Positions 38,716 to 48,224 are shown, numbered from the stretch's first letter. The stretch: DNA of 64,000 nucleotides from Dethiosulfovibrio russensis (GCF_021568855.1 NZ_JAKGUG010000008.1:1-64000), one strand, 5' to 3'. The notes: a model not told the origin generated them from the letters alone. Translations and numbers: made by a program.

Positions 38716-40002
38716 ATGTCGTGGTTTTGGCCGGAGGGTATGTACACCCTCCTTATGATAGGGGTATTCGCCTTTGCCGCTTTCGCCTGGAAGCTCCCAA
38801 TAGCCGTCGCCATGGCTTTGGCGGCCATCTCCGGGGCGCTGGCGTCCGGGAACGGTGTTCCCATAAGGCATCTGGTCGAGGGAGAGTTTGGCTATATCGA
38901 TACCATATTGATAATAGCCACCGCCATGATTTTCATGAAGGTTATACAGCGTATAGGTCTACTCGACTCGGTGGCCGCCTGGGTCATAAGGCGGTTCAGG
39001 AATTATCCGGTTTTTCTGAGTCTGGGGATAATGTTTCTCATAATGGTCCCTGGCATGATAACCGGCTCGTCCACCGCGGCGGTTCTGACGACCGGTGCCC
39101 TAGTGGCTCCGGTATTGATAAAACTGGGGGTTCCGGTGGTGAAGACCGCCGCGGCCATATCCATGGGAGCTCTGTTCGGGATGATCGCCCCTCCTATAAG
39201 CATACCGGCCATGATAATAGGGGCCGGAGTCGATATTCCCTACGTGGGGTTCGGTTTCCCCCTGCTGATATGCACTCTTCCTCTGGCGGTGATCTGTTCC
39301 CTTCTGCTCATATATCCCTACGTCAGGAAAGAACGGGACGAGGTTGCGCTTGACGCCGAACTGACCAGGATGAGCGGGGTGGCCCTGACTCCGAGGCTTT
39401 TCCTTCCAGTAGTGGTGTTGGTGGTCCTGTTGGGAGGAGAGAGGATTTTTCCCCATATATGGCCGTCTTTGGGCATGCCCCTCGATTTCCTTCTGGCCTC
39501 CGCGGCGGGACTGCTTTCCGGGTCCAGATGGAACCCCCTGGAAACAGTGACGGAGGCGGTCGACGAGGCCCTTCCAGTCATGGGAATACTTATGGGGGTC
39601 GGTATGTTCATACAGATAATGACCCTGACCGGGGTTAGAGGCTTCGTCGTCGTCTCGGCTCTGGCTTTGCCTTCATGGACCCTCTATCTGGGGATAGCGA
39701 CGTCCATGCCCCTTTTCGGTGCGGTCTCGTCCTTCGGATCCGCCTCGGTACTGGGAGTGCCTTTCCTGCTGGCCTTGCTGGGGCAAAACGAGATAGTGGT
39801 GGCCTCCGCCCTCAGCCTGGTGGCGTCTTTGGGCGACCTGATGCCCCCCACGGCCTTGGCCGGTATATTCGCCGCCCAGGTGGTAGGGGAGGACAATTAC
39901 TTCAAGGTACTGCGGCACTGCATGTTCCCCGCGGTCCTCACAGCCGGATGGGGCATAGCTGTAATACTGATGGCCAAGCCTCTGGCGAAGTTGATTTTCT
40001 AG
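38716..40002 (+). CDS. DctM-like 12-TM permease, cluster A
   Basis: A 428-residue polytopic membrane protein, the size of a TRAP large subunit (DctM). Loop motifs resemble that superfamily: MVPGMITGSSTAAVLTTGAL, AAISMGALFGMIAPPISIPA, and SLGDLMPPTALAGIFAAQVV. Paralogous to the permease at 51543, with matching loops. No standard DctQ or DctP is encoded nearby; in their place are the DUF6305 protein and a 48-residue membrane protein. Upstream ribosome site is weak (GTAGGTAG). I call it an IT-superfamily permease; substrate unknown. Confidence 0.85.
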   Translation: MSWFWPEGMYTLLMIGVFAFAAFAWKLPIAVAMALAAISGALASGNGVPIRHLVEGEFGYIDTILIIATAMIFMKVIQRIGLLDSVAAWVIRRFRNYPVFLSLGIMFLIMVPGMITGSSTAAVLTTGALVAPVLIKLGVPVVKTAAAISMGALFGMIAPPISIPAMIIGAGVDIPYVGFGFPLLICTLPLAVICSLLLIYPYVRKERDEVALDAELTRMSGVALTPRLFLPVVVLVVLLGGERIFPHIWPSLGMPLDFLLASAAGLLSGSRWNPLETVTEAVDEALPVMGILMGVGMFIQIMTLTGVRGFVVVSALALPSWTLYLGIATSMPLFGAVSSFGSASVLGVPFLLALLGQNEIVVASALSLVASLGDLMPPTALAGIFAAQVVGEDNYFKVLRHCMFPAVLTAGWGIAVILMAKPLAKLIF

Positions 40003-40015
40003 GAGGTGGAGCCGG

Positions 40016-40162
40016 ATGATGACCTTGATATACAGAGCTATAGTCCTGTTCGTGATGGCTCTCGTGGTCCGTTGCATGTTCAGGGAGCGCTCCTTCTGGA
40101 AGCAGGTGACAGCCGCCATGGTGCTCGTTCCCTTGGTGCTTCGTTTTCTTTTGGTCAAGTAG
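40016..40162 (+). CDS. Mini membrane protein (48 residues), cluster A
   Basis: A short gene with a strong ribosome site (AGGAGGTGGA ending six bases before the ATG) between the permease and the zinc enzyme. The product has two hydrophobic helices, LIYRAIVLFVMALVVRC and VTAAMVLVPLVLRFLLVK, joined by FRERSFWK. The counterpart in cluster B (52858) has the same place and ends IPFVLRVLHIK against VPLVLRFLLVK here. Conserved position and C terminus argue for a real gene, perhaps a small subunit of the permease. Confidence 0.8.
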   Translation: MMTLIYRAIVLFVMALVVRCMFRERSFWKQVTAAMVLVPLVLRFLLVK

Positions 40163-40174
40163 GGAGGTGTGACC

Positions 40175-41326
40175 GTGAAGAGTTTTAAGGGAAATGCCGC
40201 TACGGCGGTGGCCCTGTTGGTGGCGGTCTCCGTCCTCTCTTTCCTGTCGGCCCGGAGCTTTCTGGCGATGAGAGAGCCCGATCCTGTGAAGCTCTCCGAG
40301 GGATTCGTAAAGCGGATGCTCTCCGAATGGTTCGAGCCACTCGAGGGGACCCCGGCTGATACCCCCGTCTACGTTCAGGACAGCGGGGTTCCGGGAGGAA
40401 CTGTGATGATCATGGGAGGAACCCATCCAAACGAACCGGCCGGGACCATGACGGCGATCATCTATCTAGAGAGGGCTCGGGTTGCCCAGGGGAAACTCAT
40501 AGTGATTCCCTTCGCCAACATGACGGCCATGGGGCACAACTCGCCTCAGGAGGCTTCGCCTCAGTATTTTCATCTGGACGTTCCGGGAGGAACCCGCTGG
40601 TTCCGCTACGGTTCCAGGGCGAGCAATCCGGTCTACCAGTGGCCCGATCCGGACATATACATACACGCCCAGTCGGGGCAACAGCTGGCGGGAAGCTCAA
40701 AGAGCAACCTCAACAGGGCCTATCCGGGGGTAAAGGACGATGCCCTGACCCAGCAGGTTGCATATGCGGTGATTCAGCTGCTAAGAGAGGAGAAGGTGGA
40801 CCTGGCCTTCGATCTTCACGAGGCCTCTCCGGAGTACCCGGTGGTCAACGCGATAGTTGCTCACGACAGGGCCATGGAGCTTGCTGCCATGGTGTCCATG
40901 GAACTGGAGATGGAAGGTGTCCCCATGAGGCTCGAGCCTTCGCCGGTCAACTTCAGAGGCCTCAGTCACAGAGAGTGGGGCGATAACACCGATACGATGG
41001 CCATACTCATGGAGTCGGGCAACCCAAGTCAGGGACGACTCAGAGGTCGAACCGACGAGGCCCTGGTGCTGACCGGTGAGGACAAGGCCTACCTGAAGGC
41101 GGCGGAGCTGGGAAGGCTGTTCATTCCCTACGAGGGGGATCAGCCTCTGGATCTCAGGACCGCCAGACACGTGGAGGCCATAAGGCTTTTCGTGGAGATG
41201 CTCGGGGACGTCAAAGAGGGCGGAGCCGTAGAGGTGGAGAACATTCCATCCTACGAGGAAATGATAGAGAGCGGTATAGGAGCTTTCCTGTCGCCCCTAT
41301 CGGACGATCGGTTCGACGGGAAGTAG
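40175..41326 (+). CDS. Membrane-anchored aspartoacylase/succinylglutamate desuccinylase-like zinc enzyme, cluster A
   Basis: A 383-residue protein anchored by an N-terminal helix (AATAVALLVAVSVLSFLSA) with its catalytic domain outside the membrane. The M14-like zinc site is visible: GGTHPNEPAGTM (His and Glu), SNLNRAYPG (substrate-binding NxNRxxPG-type), and DLHEASPEYPVV (second His, Glu). GLSHREWGDN is an additional conserved block. The family hydrolyses amide bonds of N-acyl amino acids or peptides. I start at the GTG at 40175 (GGGAGG seven bases upstream) instead of 40169. Paralogue at 53045. Probably processes the compound handled by the adjacent permease (inferred). Confidence 0.87.
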   Translation: MKSFKGNAATAVALLVAVSVLSFLSARSFLAMREPDPVKLSEGFVKRMLSEWFEPLEGTPADTPVYVQDSGVPGGTVMIMGGTHPNEPAGTMTAIIYLERARVAQGKLIVIPFANMTAMGHNSPQEASPQYFHLDVPGGTRWFRYGSRASNPVYQWPDPDIYIHAQSGQQLAGSSKSNLNRAYPGVKDDALTQQVAYAVIQLLREEKVDLAFDLHEASPEYPVVNAIVAHDRAMELAAMVSMELEMEGVPMRLEPSPVNFRGLSHREWGDNTDTMAILMESGNPSQGRLRGRTDEALVLTGEDKAYLKAAELGRLFIPYEGDQPLDLRTARHVEAIRLFVEMLGDVKEGGAVEVENIPSYEEMIESGIGAFLSPLSDDRFDGK

Positions 41327-41350
41327 AGAGAAAAACGAGGAGGGAAAGAA

Positions 41351-43048
41351 GTGAGGAGAAGAATAATCGGTTTGGCGACCGCTGTGGCGGTCGTGACGAT
41401 CTCGGTGGGAGTCGCTTTCGGAGCCGGATCTCACGAGGTGAAGGATGTAACCGCTTCCAAGGGAATGGTGGCCGCCGCCAACAGGTTGGCCGCTGAGGCG
41501 GGAGTCGAGATACTGAAGAAGGGCGGAAACGCTGTGGACGCCGCCGTGGCGACGGGTTTGGCTCTCAACGTTGTGGAGCCCAACGCCTCCGGCATAGGCG
41601 GAGGCGGTTTCATGGTGATTCGGATGGCCGACACCGGAAAGGTCGTCGCTCTGGACTACCGCGAGGAGGCTCCTTCCGAGGCCACGAAGGATATGTATTC
41701 CTCGGAGAAGGCCAAGGCGGACAAGATTAGCGCCTACGGTCCTCTGGCGGTCGGAGTTCCCGGAACGCTGGCCGGCTATCAGATGGCTCTGGACCTCTAC
41801 GGTACGATGACCCTGGCCGAGGTGATAGAGCCCGCCATAAGGCTCGCCGAACAGGGAGTCCCCCTTTCTCCGACCACGGCGGGAGCTGTGGAAAGCCACT
41901 TCGGCGATCTGTCCAAGTTCACTCCGGAGAAGGACAACCCCTTCCTCAAGGACGGCCTTCCCCTCGAGGCGGGATCGGTAGTGAAGCAGCCCAAGCTGGC
42001 CAAGGCCTTCCGCCTGATAGCGAAGGACGGAAAGAACGCCTTCTACAACGGCCCCATCGGCCGTTCCATGGTGGACAACATCCGCAACCAGGGTGGCATC
42101 ATGACCATGAACGATCTTCAGCGCTATCAGCCGGTGCTGAGACTCCCCTCCGAGGGTACCTACAGGGACTACAGGATCTATTCCATGTGTCCTCCCTCGT
42201 CGGGTGGCATAACCCTGGTCGAGATACTTAACATACTGGAGAACTTCCCCCTCTCCGACTGGGGCCACAACTCTCCCAGGACGATCCACACCATGACGGA
42301 GGCCTTCAAGATGGCCTTTTCGGACAGGGGTAACTTCCTCGGAGACCCGTCTTTCGTCAACATCCCCTACGGTATGCTTGAGTCCAAGAAGTACGCCAAG
42401 ACCCTGGCGGACAGGATAGACGAGGACAAGGCAATGCAGGAGGTACCCAAGAGCGATTCCTCCGTCGACGAGCACTGGTCCACTACCCACGTCTCCGTGG
42501 CGGACGTATCGGGGAACATAGTCTCCATGACCCAGACGGTCAACTATTTCTTCGGAGCCAGCATGATCGACCCGGAGTTCGGATTCGTCTACAACGACGA
42601 GATGGACGATTTCTCCTCCAATCCCGAGAGCGTAAACGCTCCCGAGCCGGGCAAGAGACCCCTTTCCTCCATGAGCCCGACCATAGTGGTAGATCCTCAG
42701 GGTAGACCCTTCATGGCACTGGGAACTCCCGGAGCCTGGAGGATCATAACTTCGGTGGCCCAGATAATGACCAACGTCATCGATTTCGACATGACCATGG
42801 ACGAGGCCATAGAGGCCCCCAGGTTTACCTGCAGGGCCATCGGGACCAAGCCGGACGTCCTTCAGCTGGAGTCTCGAATTCCCCAGAGCACCCTGGACGT
42901 ACTGAAGCTCAGAGGACATCAGATAAAGGTAAAGGACGAGTTCGACCTCTACTTCGGAGGCGCTCAGGGGATATGTTTCGACCCCGATAAATCGACCCTC
43001 ATAGGAGGAGCCGACTCCCGCAGGGACGGCGACGTGGTGGGCTACTGA
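41351..43048 (+). CDS. ggt: Gamma-glutamyltransferase, exported
   Basis: A 565-residue N-terminal nucleophile hydrolase with a signal peptide (MRRRIIGLATAVAVVTISVG...). The autoprocessing site is in EHWSTTHVSVAD; Thr378 would become the N-terminal nucleophile of the small subunit. GNAVDAAVATGLALNVVEP, SGIGGGGFMVIR, PPSSGGITL and RPLSSMSPTIV are conserved GGT blocks. It cleaves or transfers gamma-glutamyl groups in the periplasm; related CapD acts on poly-gamma-glutamate. It closes cluster A, 24 bases after the zinc enzyme, and lies just upstream of the pgs operon. GTG start with GGAGGG before it. Confidence 0.94.
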   Translation: MRRRIIGLATAVAVVTISVGVAFGAGSHEVKDVTASKGMVAAANRLAAEAGVEILKKGGNAVDAAVATGLALNVVEPNASGIGGGGFMVIRMADTGKVVALDYREEAPSEATKDMYSSEKAKADKISAYGPLAVGVPGTLAGYQMALDLYGTMTLAEVIEPAIRLAEQGVPLSPTTAGAVESHFGDLSKFTPEKDNPFLKDGLPLEAGSVVKQPKLAKAFRLIAKDGKNAFYNGPIGRSMVDNIRNQGGIMTMNDLQRYQPVLRLPSEGTYRDYRIYSMCPPSSGGITLVEILNILENFPLSDWGHNSPRTIHTMTEAFKMAFSDRGNFLGDPSFVNIPYGMLESKKYAKTLADRIDEDKAMQEVPKSDSSVDEHWSTTHVSVADVSGNIVSMTQTVNYFFGASMIDPEFGFVYNDEMDDFSSNPESVNAPEPGKRPLSSMSPTIVVDPQGRPFMALGTPGAWRIITSVAQIMTNVIDFDMTMDEAIEAPRFTCRAIGTKPDVLQLESRIPQSTLDVLKLRGHQIKVKDEFDLYFGGAQGICFDPDKSTLIGGADSRRDGDVVGY

Positions 43049-43068
43049 TCTGTATTTCTCTCTCCAAA

Positions 43069-43103
43069 GGGGATGGGACGGAAAAACCGTCCCATCCCCT
43101 TCT
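43069..43103 (+). terminator. Terminator of DUF6305 cluster A
   Basis: A 13-bp perfect stem (GGGGATGGGACGG, loop AAAAA, complement) followed by TTCTTTG, 20 bases after the gamma-glutamyltransferase stop. Confidence 0.88.
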
Positions 43104-43132
43104 TTGTTATCCCCTCCGGTATCCTCTATAAT
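43104..43132 (+). promoter_or_regulatory. Sigma-70 promoter of the sensory trio/pgs operon
   Basis: TTGTTA (43104-43109), a 17-bp spacer and a perfect TATAAT (43127-43132), 32 bases before the ATG at 43165. It begins immediately after the cluster A terminator. Confidence 0.82.
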
Positions 43133-43164
43133 CTAATGACTAATTCCCTTTTGGAGGAGATCCG

Positions 43165-45042
43165 ATGAAGGAAATCTCTCAGAGCCTTGTCATGGTAGTA
43201 GACGATTCCAGAGCGTTTCTGGACCTGATGGTGGAACTTCTGTCGCCTATATGTCGGGTCTCGGTCGCTCTGGACGGTCCGTCCTGTCTGGCTCTTGCGG
43301 AAAGGGAGGCCCCGGATCTGTTCCTGATGGACGTTCAGATGCCCGGCATGTCCGGTTTCGACGTCTGCAGGGTTCTAAAATCGGATCAAGCCCTGAGGCA
43401 TATACCCGTTATGTTCGTGTCCTCCATCAACGACATGGAAAGCAGGATAAAAGGGCTCTCCCTAGGGGCGGTCGACTACTTGGTAAGGCCTTTCTTCTCT
43501 CAGGAGCTTCTGCTCAGGGTGAAGGCCCATCTCAAGCTGAAGATAGCCCAGGAGTCTCTGATGCAGGAGGCCGAGTATCTGGAGGAGCAGGTACGTAGGA
43601 GAACCGAGGAGATTCGAGCCGCCACGATGAGGATAGAGGCCAGCGAGAGGGAGTTCCGATCTCTGGCGGAGGGGTTGCCCGACATGGTCTTCAGGATAGG
43701 CCCGGACGGACGTTTCAGATCCATCTCCGGTGCCGTGCGATCCCTGTTGGGGGCCGACCCGGGAGAGGCCTTGGGACGGACCCCGGAGGAGTCGGGGTTG
43801 TCGAACCTCTGTATCGCTCTTTCGAGGGAAAATCTGATGAGGGTGTTTCAAAAGGGAGACCAAGAGGTCATGGAGGTCCCCCTGCTCGAGGGGGGGACGG
43901 TGGAGGTCCGCCTCCTTCCCGAGAGGGGGCCGGACGACAGCAAGGTCATCTCCATCCTGGGGATCATAAGGGATATCTCTTCTCAGAGGATGGTGGAGGA
44001 ACAGCTTCTCTCTCAGGGTGCCTTCCTGTCCACCCTCGTCGATAACCTGCCGGTGGGGGTCATGGCCAAGGATCTATCTGTAGGTGGGGCCTACGTCATC
44101 TGGAATTCGAAGCTTTCCCAGATACTGGAGATCTCCGCCGAGGAGGCCTTGGGCATGACAGAGGGGGATCTGTTCCCATCGGAACTGGCAGACATAATGG
44201 TTCGGGACGACCGTAAGGCTTTCGAGACCGGCAGACCGGTGGTGACCGATCTTTCCTACGATGTAGCGGGACCCGACGGTTTGACCGTTCGTTTCTTCCG
44301 AGTGACCAGGGTGCCCATAACCGACGACGAAGGGGCTCCTTCGATTTTATTGGCCATGGTGGAGGATCGGACCGATTTCGTCATAGCGGACAGAGAGTTG
44401 ATGTCGTCCCTGCACGATAAGGACATCCTGTTGCAGGAGGTCCATCACAGGGTCAAGAACAACCTTCAGGTGGTCTCGAGCCTGATGAATCTGCAGGCTT
44501 CCAGGACGGACGACCCCACTGTGATCGACGCCTTTCTGGAAAGCCGAAGCAGGGTGCTCGCCATGGCTTACGTCCACGAGCTTCTTTACAGAAACTCTCA
44601 GTTTTCCGATATAAGATTCGCCGATTATCTGGATGAACTGACCGGGACCATCTCCACCACCTACGGAGACGGCCGGGATATCTCCCTGGAGGTCGAGGCG
44701 GACGATACCAGGCTTCACGTCGACGTTGCTATTCCCTGCGGTCTGATAGTTAACGAACTGGTCACCAACGCCTACAAGCACGCTTTTTCCGGCAGAGAAA
44801 GTGGCACTGTAAAGGTCGACTTCAGGTCCGAGGGCGGAGATGTGTCTTTGATAGTCTCCGACGACGGCGTCGGCTGCGACGATCTGGATAAAGAGGACAG
44901 CCTGGGGCTTACCGTCGTCAGAGGTCTGGTAAGGCAGATAGGGGGAGGGCTGGTCGTCTCGTCCGATCGGGGGATGTCGTTCGAGGTGTCCTTTCCGTTC
45001 AATAGGGGAGCGGGAGAGATGAAAGAGGGTGCTCGACGGTGA
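43165..45042 (+). CDS. Receiver-PAS-PAS-HisKA_2 histidine kinase
   Basis: A 625-residue soluble kinase. An N-terminal REC domain (MVVDDSRAFLDLMVELL, Asp in LFLMDVQMPGMSGFDV, Lys region VDYLVRPFF) is followed by a coiled coil, two PAS domains (about residues 165-275 and 285-405), and a HisKA_2-type dimer/phosphoacceptor region, LLQEVHHRVKNNLQVVSSL. HATPase motifs NELVTNAYKHAF and VSDDGVGCDD follow. REC at the N terminus means it receives a phosphate or is itself regulated. GGAGGAGATCCG precedes the ATG. First gene of an operon that also makes a binding protein, an HD-GYP protein and PgsB/C/W. Confidence 0.92.
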   Translation: MKEISQSLVMVVDDSRAFLDLMVELLSPICRVSVALDGPSCLALAEREAPDLFLMDVQMPGMSGFDVCRVLKSDQALRHIPVMFVSSINDMESRIKGLSLGAVDYLVRPFFSQELLLRVKAHLKLKIAQESLMQEAEYLEEQVRRRTEEIRAATMRIEASEREFRSLAEGLPDMVFRIGPDGRFRSISGAVRSLLGADPGEALGRTPEESGLSNLCIALSRENLMRVFQKGDQEVMEVPLLEGGTVEVRLLPERGPDDSKVISILGIIRDISSQRMVEEQLLSQGAFLSTLVDNLPVGVMAKDLSVGGAYVIWNSKLSQILEISAEEALGMTEGDLFPSELADIMVRDDRKAFETGRPVVTDLSYDVAGPDGLTVRFFRVTRVPITDDEGAPSILLAMVEDRTDFVIADRELMSSLHDKDILLQEVHHRVKNNLQVVSSLMNLQASRTDDPTVIDAFLESRSRVLAMAYVHELLYRNSQFSDIRFADYLDELTGTISTTYGDGRDISLEVEADDTRLHVDVAIPCGLIVNELVTNAYKHAFSGRESGTVKVDFRSEGGDVSLIVSDDGVGCDDLDKEDSLGLTVVRGLVRQIGGGLVVSSDRGMSFEVSFPFNRGAGEMKEGARR

Positions 45043-46121
45043 GGAGGGTGACCTCGGCCGTTGTGTTTTTTTTGACGTCGGCGATATTTTTCTGGCTCGT
45101 CCACTGCTACCTCCATCCGGTGGTCCGGATAGGTGTGGCCTATAACGTGGCGCCTTACGCCATGATACCGGAGGCCAAGATGCTGGCCTCCGTAAAGGCC
45201 TACGCTGATTGGCATAACTCGATGAAGGGGCGTTTCCGTTACGAGATCATCTCCAGGGAGTACAGAGATGATCCGAAGGAGGCCATGGAATATCTGAAGT
45301 CTCATGGCGCCCGGGTCATAGTGGGTTTCCCCTTCTCTCAGGAGGCCATCGCCGCCGCGGAGGTGGCAAACGGAGGCTTGAAGGTCCCGGTGTTGTCGAC
45401 CATAGCCTCCACCCCGATCCTGTCCGGAAAGGACGACTGGTTCTTCCGTACGAGGGAGGACTTCTCCTACGAGACGGAGCAGATGGCCCGACTTATCGAG
45501 AGGTTGGGGATTAAGAGGCTGGCGGTCTTCTGGTCCGGCGACAATCCTGCCTATGCGGAGGCGTCGTCCAAGGCGATAATCTCCAGGATCTCTGCGTCCA
45601 TAGTCGGCGTCTTTCGTTTTCCCGATGGTTGTCATAGCCTGGATTTCGTCGAATTCACCTCTCCCGACGGGGTGTTGGTCTATGCGGAACCTGCCGTCTC
45701 CTATTGGGTGATGGATTTCGTTCGAGCAAGGTGGCCCGACGCGGCTCTTTTCCTGTCCCGCTGGAGTCTTTTCGAGAGTTCCGGACATATAGAGGATATG
45801 GATGGGATAAAATTTTATTTCTCCGAGGTCTACGATCCTACCGATTTCGGAGAGGGCGGTTTCCACTCCTACTGGAGAAGCCTGACCTCGATGAAGCTAG
45901 GAGCCTCTGTCAGGTACACCTACGGAGCCATGACTCTCCTTTCCACCGTATTCGACGACGACCCCAGGGCTTCCGGTTCGGACCTTAGGGAGGCTCTGTC
46001 GATCCCCAGGTCCGTCGAGTCTCTAGGATGGTCCTTCGATACCGACGTTTACGGGGACGTGTCGTCGAAGAATCGGTTTTTCCTGTTCGACGATGGATCC
46101 TACAGGGAGGTGACGCCTTGA
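45039..46121 (+). CDS. Type 1 periplasmic binding protein-like receptor
   Basis: A 360-residue protein with an N-terminal membrane or signal helix (SAVVFFLTSAIFFWLVHCYL) and a type 1 periplasmic binding fold (Leu/Ile/Val-binding, ABC substrate-binding group). It has IGVAYNVAPYAM, a repeated hinge pattern with GARVIVGFPFSQEAIAAAEVA, VPVLSTIASTPILSGKDDWFFRT and KRLAVFWSGDNPAYAEAS. No ABC transporter is adjacent. The GTG overlaps the kinase stop (GTGA) and its own end overlaps the HD-GYP start, so it is probably the input receptor of the sensory trio. Confidence 0.85.
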   Translation: MRRVTSAVVFFLTSAIFFWLVHCYLHPVVRIGVAYNVAPYAMIPEAKMLASVKAYADWHNSMKGRFRYEIISREYRDDPKEAMEYLKSHGARVIVGFPFSQEAIAAAEVANGGLKVPVLSTIASTPILSGKDDWFFRTREDFSYETEQMARLIERLGIKRLAVFWSGDNPAYAEASSKAIISRISASIVGVFRFPDGCHSLDFVEFTSPDGVLVYAEPAVSYWVMDFVRARWPDAALFLSRWSLFESSGHIEDMDGIKFYFSEVYDPTDFGEGGFHSYWRSLTSMKLGASVRYTYGAMTLLSTVFDDDPRASGSDLREALSIPRSVESLGWSFDTDVYGDVSSKNRFFLFDDGSYREVTP

Positions 46122-48220
46122 AAACCGTCAGCCTCGCCTCCATCAGGCGACGTTTCGTCCTGCTGGGATTCGCTGTTATAGTCTCGGTGTCCGTCTCGGT
46201 CTTCACCCTCTCCTTCCTCAGGCTGTCCTCGGACTATCACGCAGAGGGAGAGCGTTTCCTGGGAGATGCCGCTGGCAACCTGGACGAACGTTTCCTCTCG
46301 ACGGAGGCTTTTTTAAAGGCCCTGGACGTTGAGGAGGTGGATGATTCCACCCTGGATGCCATGAAGGTCAGTGAGTTGGTTCTCTGCTCCGACGACGGGA
46401 CCATCCTCAAAGTGCTCCGAGGCCAGGCTCTGCAGGGACAGACCTTTCCGCCCCGTCTCCTGAACGGAGGATGGACTCCCAGCTCCCATCTGTCCCTCCC
46501 GGCCTCGCCCAGGCTGGTGCTGTCCGTCAGGAAAAACGGCCGATGGTTGGTTGCCGGTTTCGAGAGCAGGGCTTTATTTTCCGGATTCATGGGAAAGAGG
46601 GAGACCGACGGCTCCCTTCTGCTGGTGAACGACGACGGCATGGTCCTGGCCTCCTGGGGAAAGGACATCTCCACGGTAGGGGGAATGCTGCCCGTCTTTT
46701 TCGTCGCTCCCAGGAACGGAGAGGGGCTATGGGGAGGGACCACTCTGAGGTCTCTGTCGGTCAATATGGGAATGGGACTTCACCTAGTGCTTGTCTATCC
46801 TAAGGCGGCAGTGTTGATCCAGGCCACAAAAACTTCCCTCGTCTGGGCCGCTGTGCTCTTTGGCGCCATGGTCCCACTTCTGTTCTTTTTCGGGAAGACT
46901 TTATATGCCATAACGGAGGTGTTTCTCAGGTCGACGAGAAGCCTGTCCGATATGGCCGACGATATAGGCTCCGCCGAGAGTCCGTTGGAGGCCATGCCTG
47001 TGATGGTCTCCTCGCTGGAGAGCTTCAGAACCGACGACGCCCCGTTCGAGGAATACCGAAGGCTTCTAGGGGCTTTCGAGAGGATGATGGACGTCATAAA
47101 CGAACAGAGCGAGAACCTGGGGTCCCTTTACGAAGAGGCCACAGCCATGGAGCTGGAACTTAGGGAAAACAACGACGAGCTGACCCATCTCAACAGCAAT
47201 CTCGCCGATCTGATGAACCTGTCCCGAGGGGTTGTGTCCTCCGCCTCGTTGGACGCGACCGCCACAGTTATGGTCTCCAATCTGAAAAAGTGTTTTTCCT
47301 GCGAGTTCGCCGGGTTGGTAGCCATAGTAGGGGGGCGTCCCTTCCTCTGGGGCCAGGCGGGAGTCGTCCCAGACGATATGTCGGAGGATTCTATGATGGA
47401 TCTGATGTCTCGCTTTGTCGATCAGGAGGAACCGGAGGTCTCCTTCGAGTCGGGCAGAACAAGGATATGCGCTCCGGTCCGTTTTATGGGAAGTTTGGCT
47501 GGCTTCGTCGTCTTGACACGAAGCGGAAAGGGCGACGGTCGGGCAATTGTGGAGGTTCTGGAGAGGTTCGTTCTGCCTCTGGGAGGAATCTTTCAGGCCC
47601 ACGAGCTGGTTCGGGAGGTCCGAAGCTCGTTCCATTATCTGGCCACCAGGATGCAGACCCTTACCGAGAGCTATCACGAGGAGACCGGGAGCCATCTTGT
47701 AAGGGTCGGCGAGTATTCGGCCCTGGTGGCGGAACATCTCGAAATGTCCTCGGAATACGTGGAGGATCTGAGGATATACAGCCAGCTCCACGACATCGGA
47801 AAGCTCAAGGTTCCCCACGGAATACTGTCCAAGCCGGGATCTCTGACCGACGAGGAGTTCGACGAGATGCGTCGCCATCCCGACTACGCCGTCGACATAC
47901 TCGGCGATTCGGAGTGGCTGGAGATGGCCAGACAGATAGCCACGACCCATCACGAAAAATGGGACGGGTCGGGTTATCCTAGAGGTCTGAAGGGCGAGGA
48001 TATCCCCCTCTGCGGCAGAATAGTGGCCTTGGCCGATATATACGACGCTCTGAGGGATGAGAGGGGCTACAAGCCCGCCTTCTCCCACGAGAAAGCCTGG
48101 GATATCATATTGCACGGCGATGGCCGGGTCATGCCGGAGCACTTCGATCCCGCCATACTGGAGATATTCAGGGTCCATCACGGCGTGTTTGCCGACATAT
48201 ACGACAGGATTAAGGAATGA
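46118..48220 (+). CDS. Membrane sensor with C-terminal HD-GYP phosphodiesterase domain
   Basis: A 700-residue protein. A TM helix near residues 14-34 and a second near 240-262 bracket an extracytoplasmic sensor of about 200 residues. A coiled coil and a GAF-like segment (about 375-490) lead to an HD-GYP domain with LHDIGKLKVPHGILSKPGSLT and THHEKWDGSGYPRGLKGEDIPL. Cyclic-di-GMP hydrolysis is expected. The TTG at 46118 has GGAGG seven bases before it and overlaps the receptor stop (TTGA). It is the output element preceding pgsB. Confidence 0.92.
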   Translation: MKTVSLASIRRRFVLLGFAVIVSVSVSVFTLSFLRLSSDYHAEGERFLGDAAGNLDERFLSTEAFLKALDVEEVDDSTLDAMKVSELVLCSDDGTILKVLRGQALQGQTFPPRLLNGGWTPSSHLSLPASPRLVLSVRKNGRWLVAGFESRALFSGFMGKRETDGSLLLVNDDGMVLASWGKDISTVGGMLPVFFVAPRNGEGLWGGTTLRSLSVNMGMGLHLVLVYPKAAVLIQATKTSLVWAAVLFGAMVPLLFFFGKTLYAITEVFLRSTRSLSDMADDIGSAESPLEAMPVMVSSLESFRTDDAPFEEYRRLLGAFERMMDVINEQSENLGSLYEEATAMELELRENNDELTHLNSNLADLMNLSRGVVSSASLDATATVMVSNLKKCFSCEFAGLVAIVGGRPFLWGQAGVVPDDMSEDSMMDLMSRFVDQEEPEVSFESGRTRICAPVRFMGSLAGFVVLTRSGKGDGRAIVEVLERFVLPLGGIFQAHELVREVRSSFHYLATRMQTLTESYHEETGSHLVRVGEYSALVAEHLEMSSEYVEDLRIYSQLHDIGKLKVPHGILSKPGSLTDEEFDEMRRHPDYAVDILGDSEWLEMARQIATTHHEKWDGSGYPRGLKGEDIPLCGRIVALADIYDALRDERGYKPAFSHEKAWDIILHGDGRVMPEHFDPAILEIFRVHHGVFADIYDRIKE

Positions 48221-48224
48221 TAGA

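Noticed and set aside
41297-42919. 540-codon minus-strand open frame opposite gamma-glutamyltransferase
   Set aside because: Antisense shadow of a clearly identified gene, with no ribosome site and no recognisable motif.
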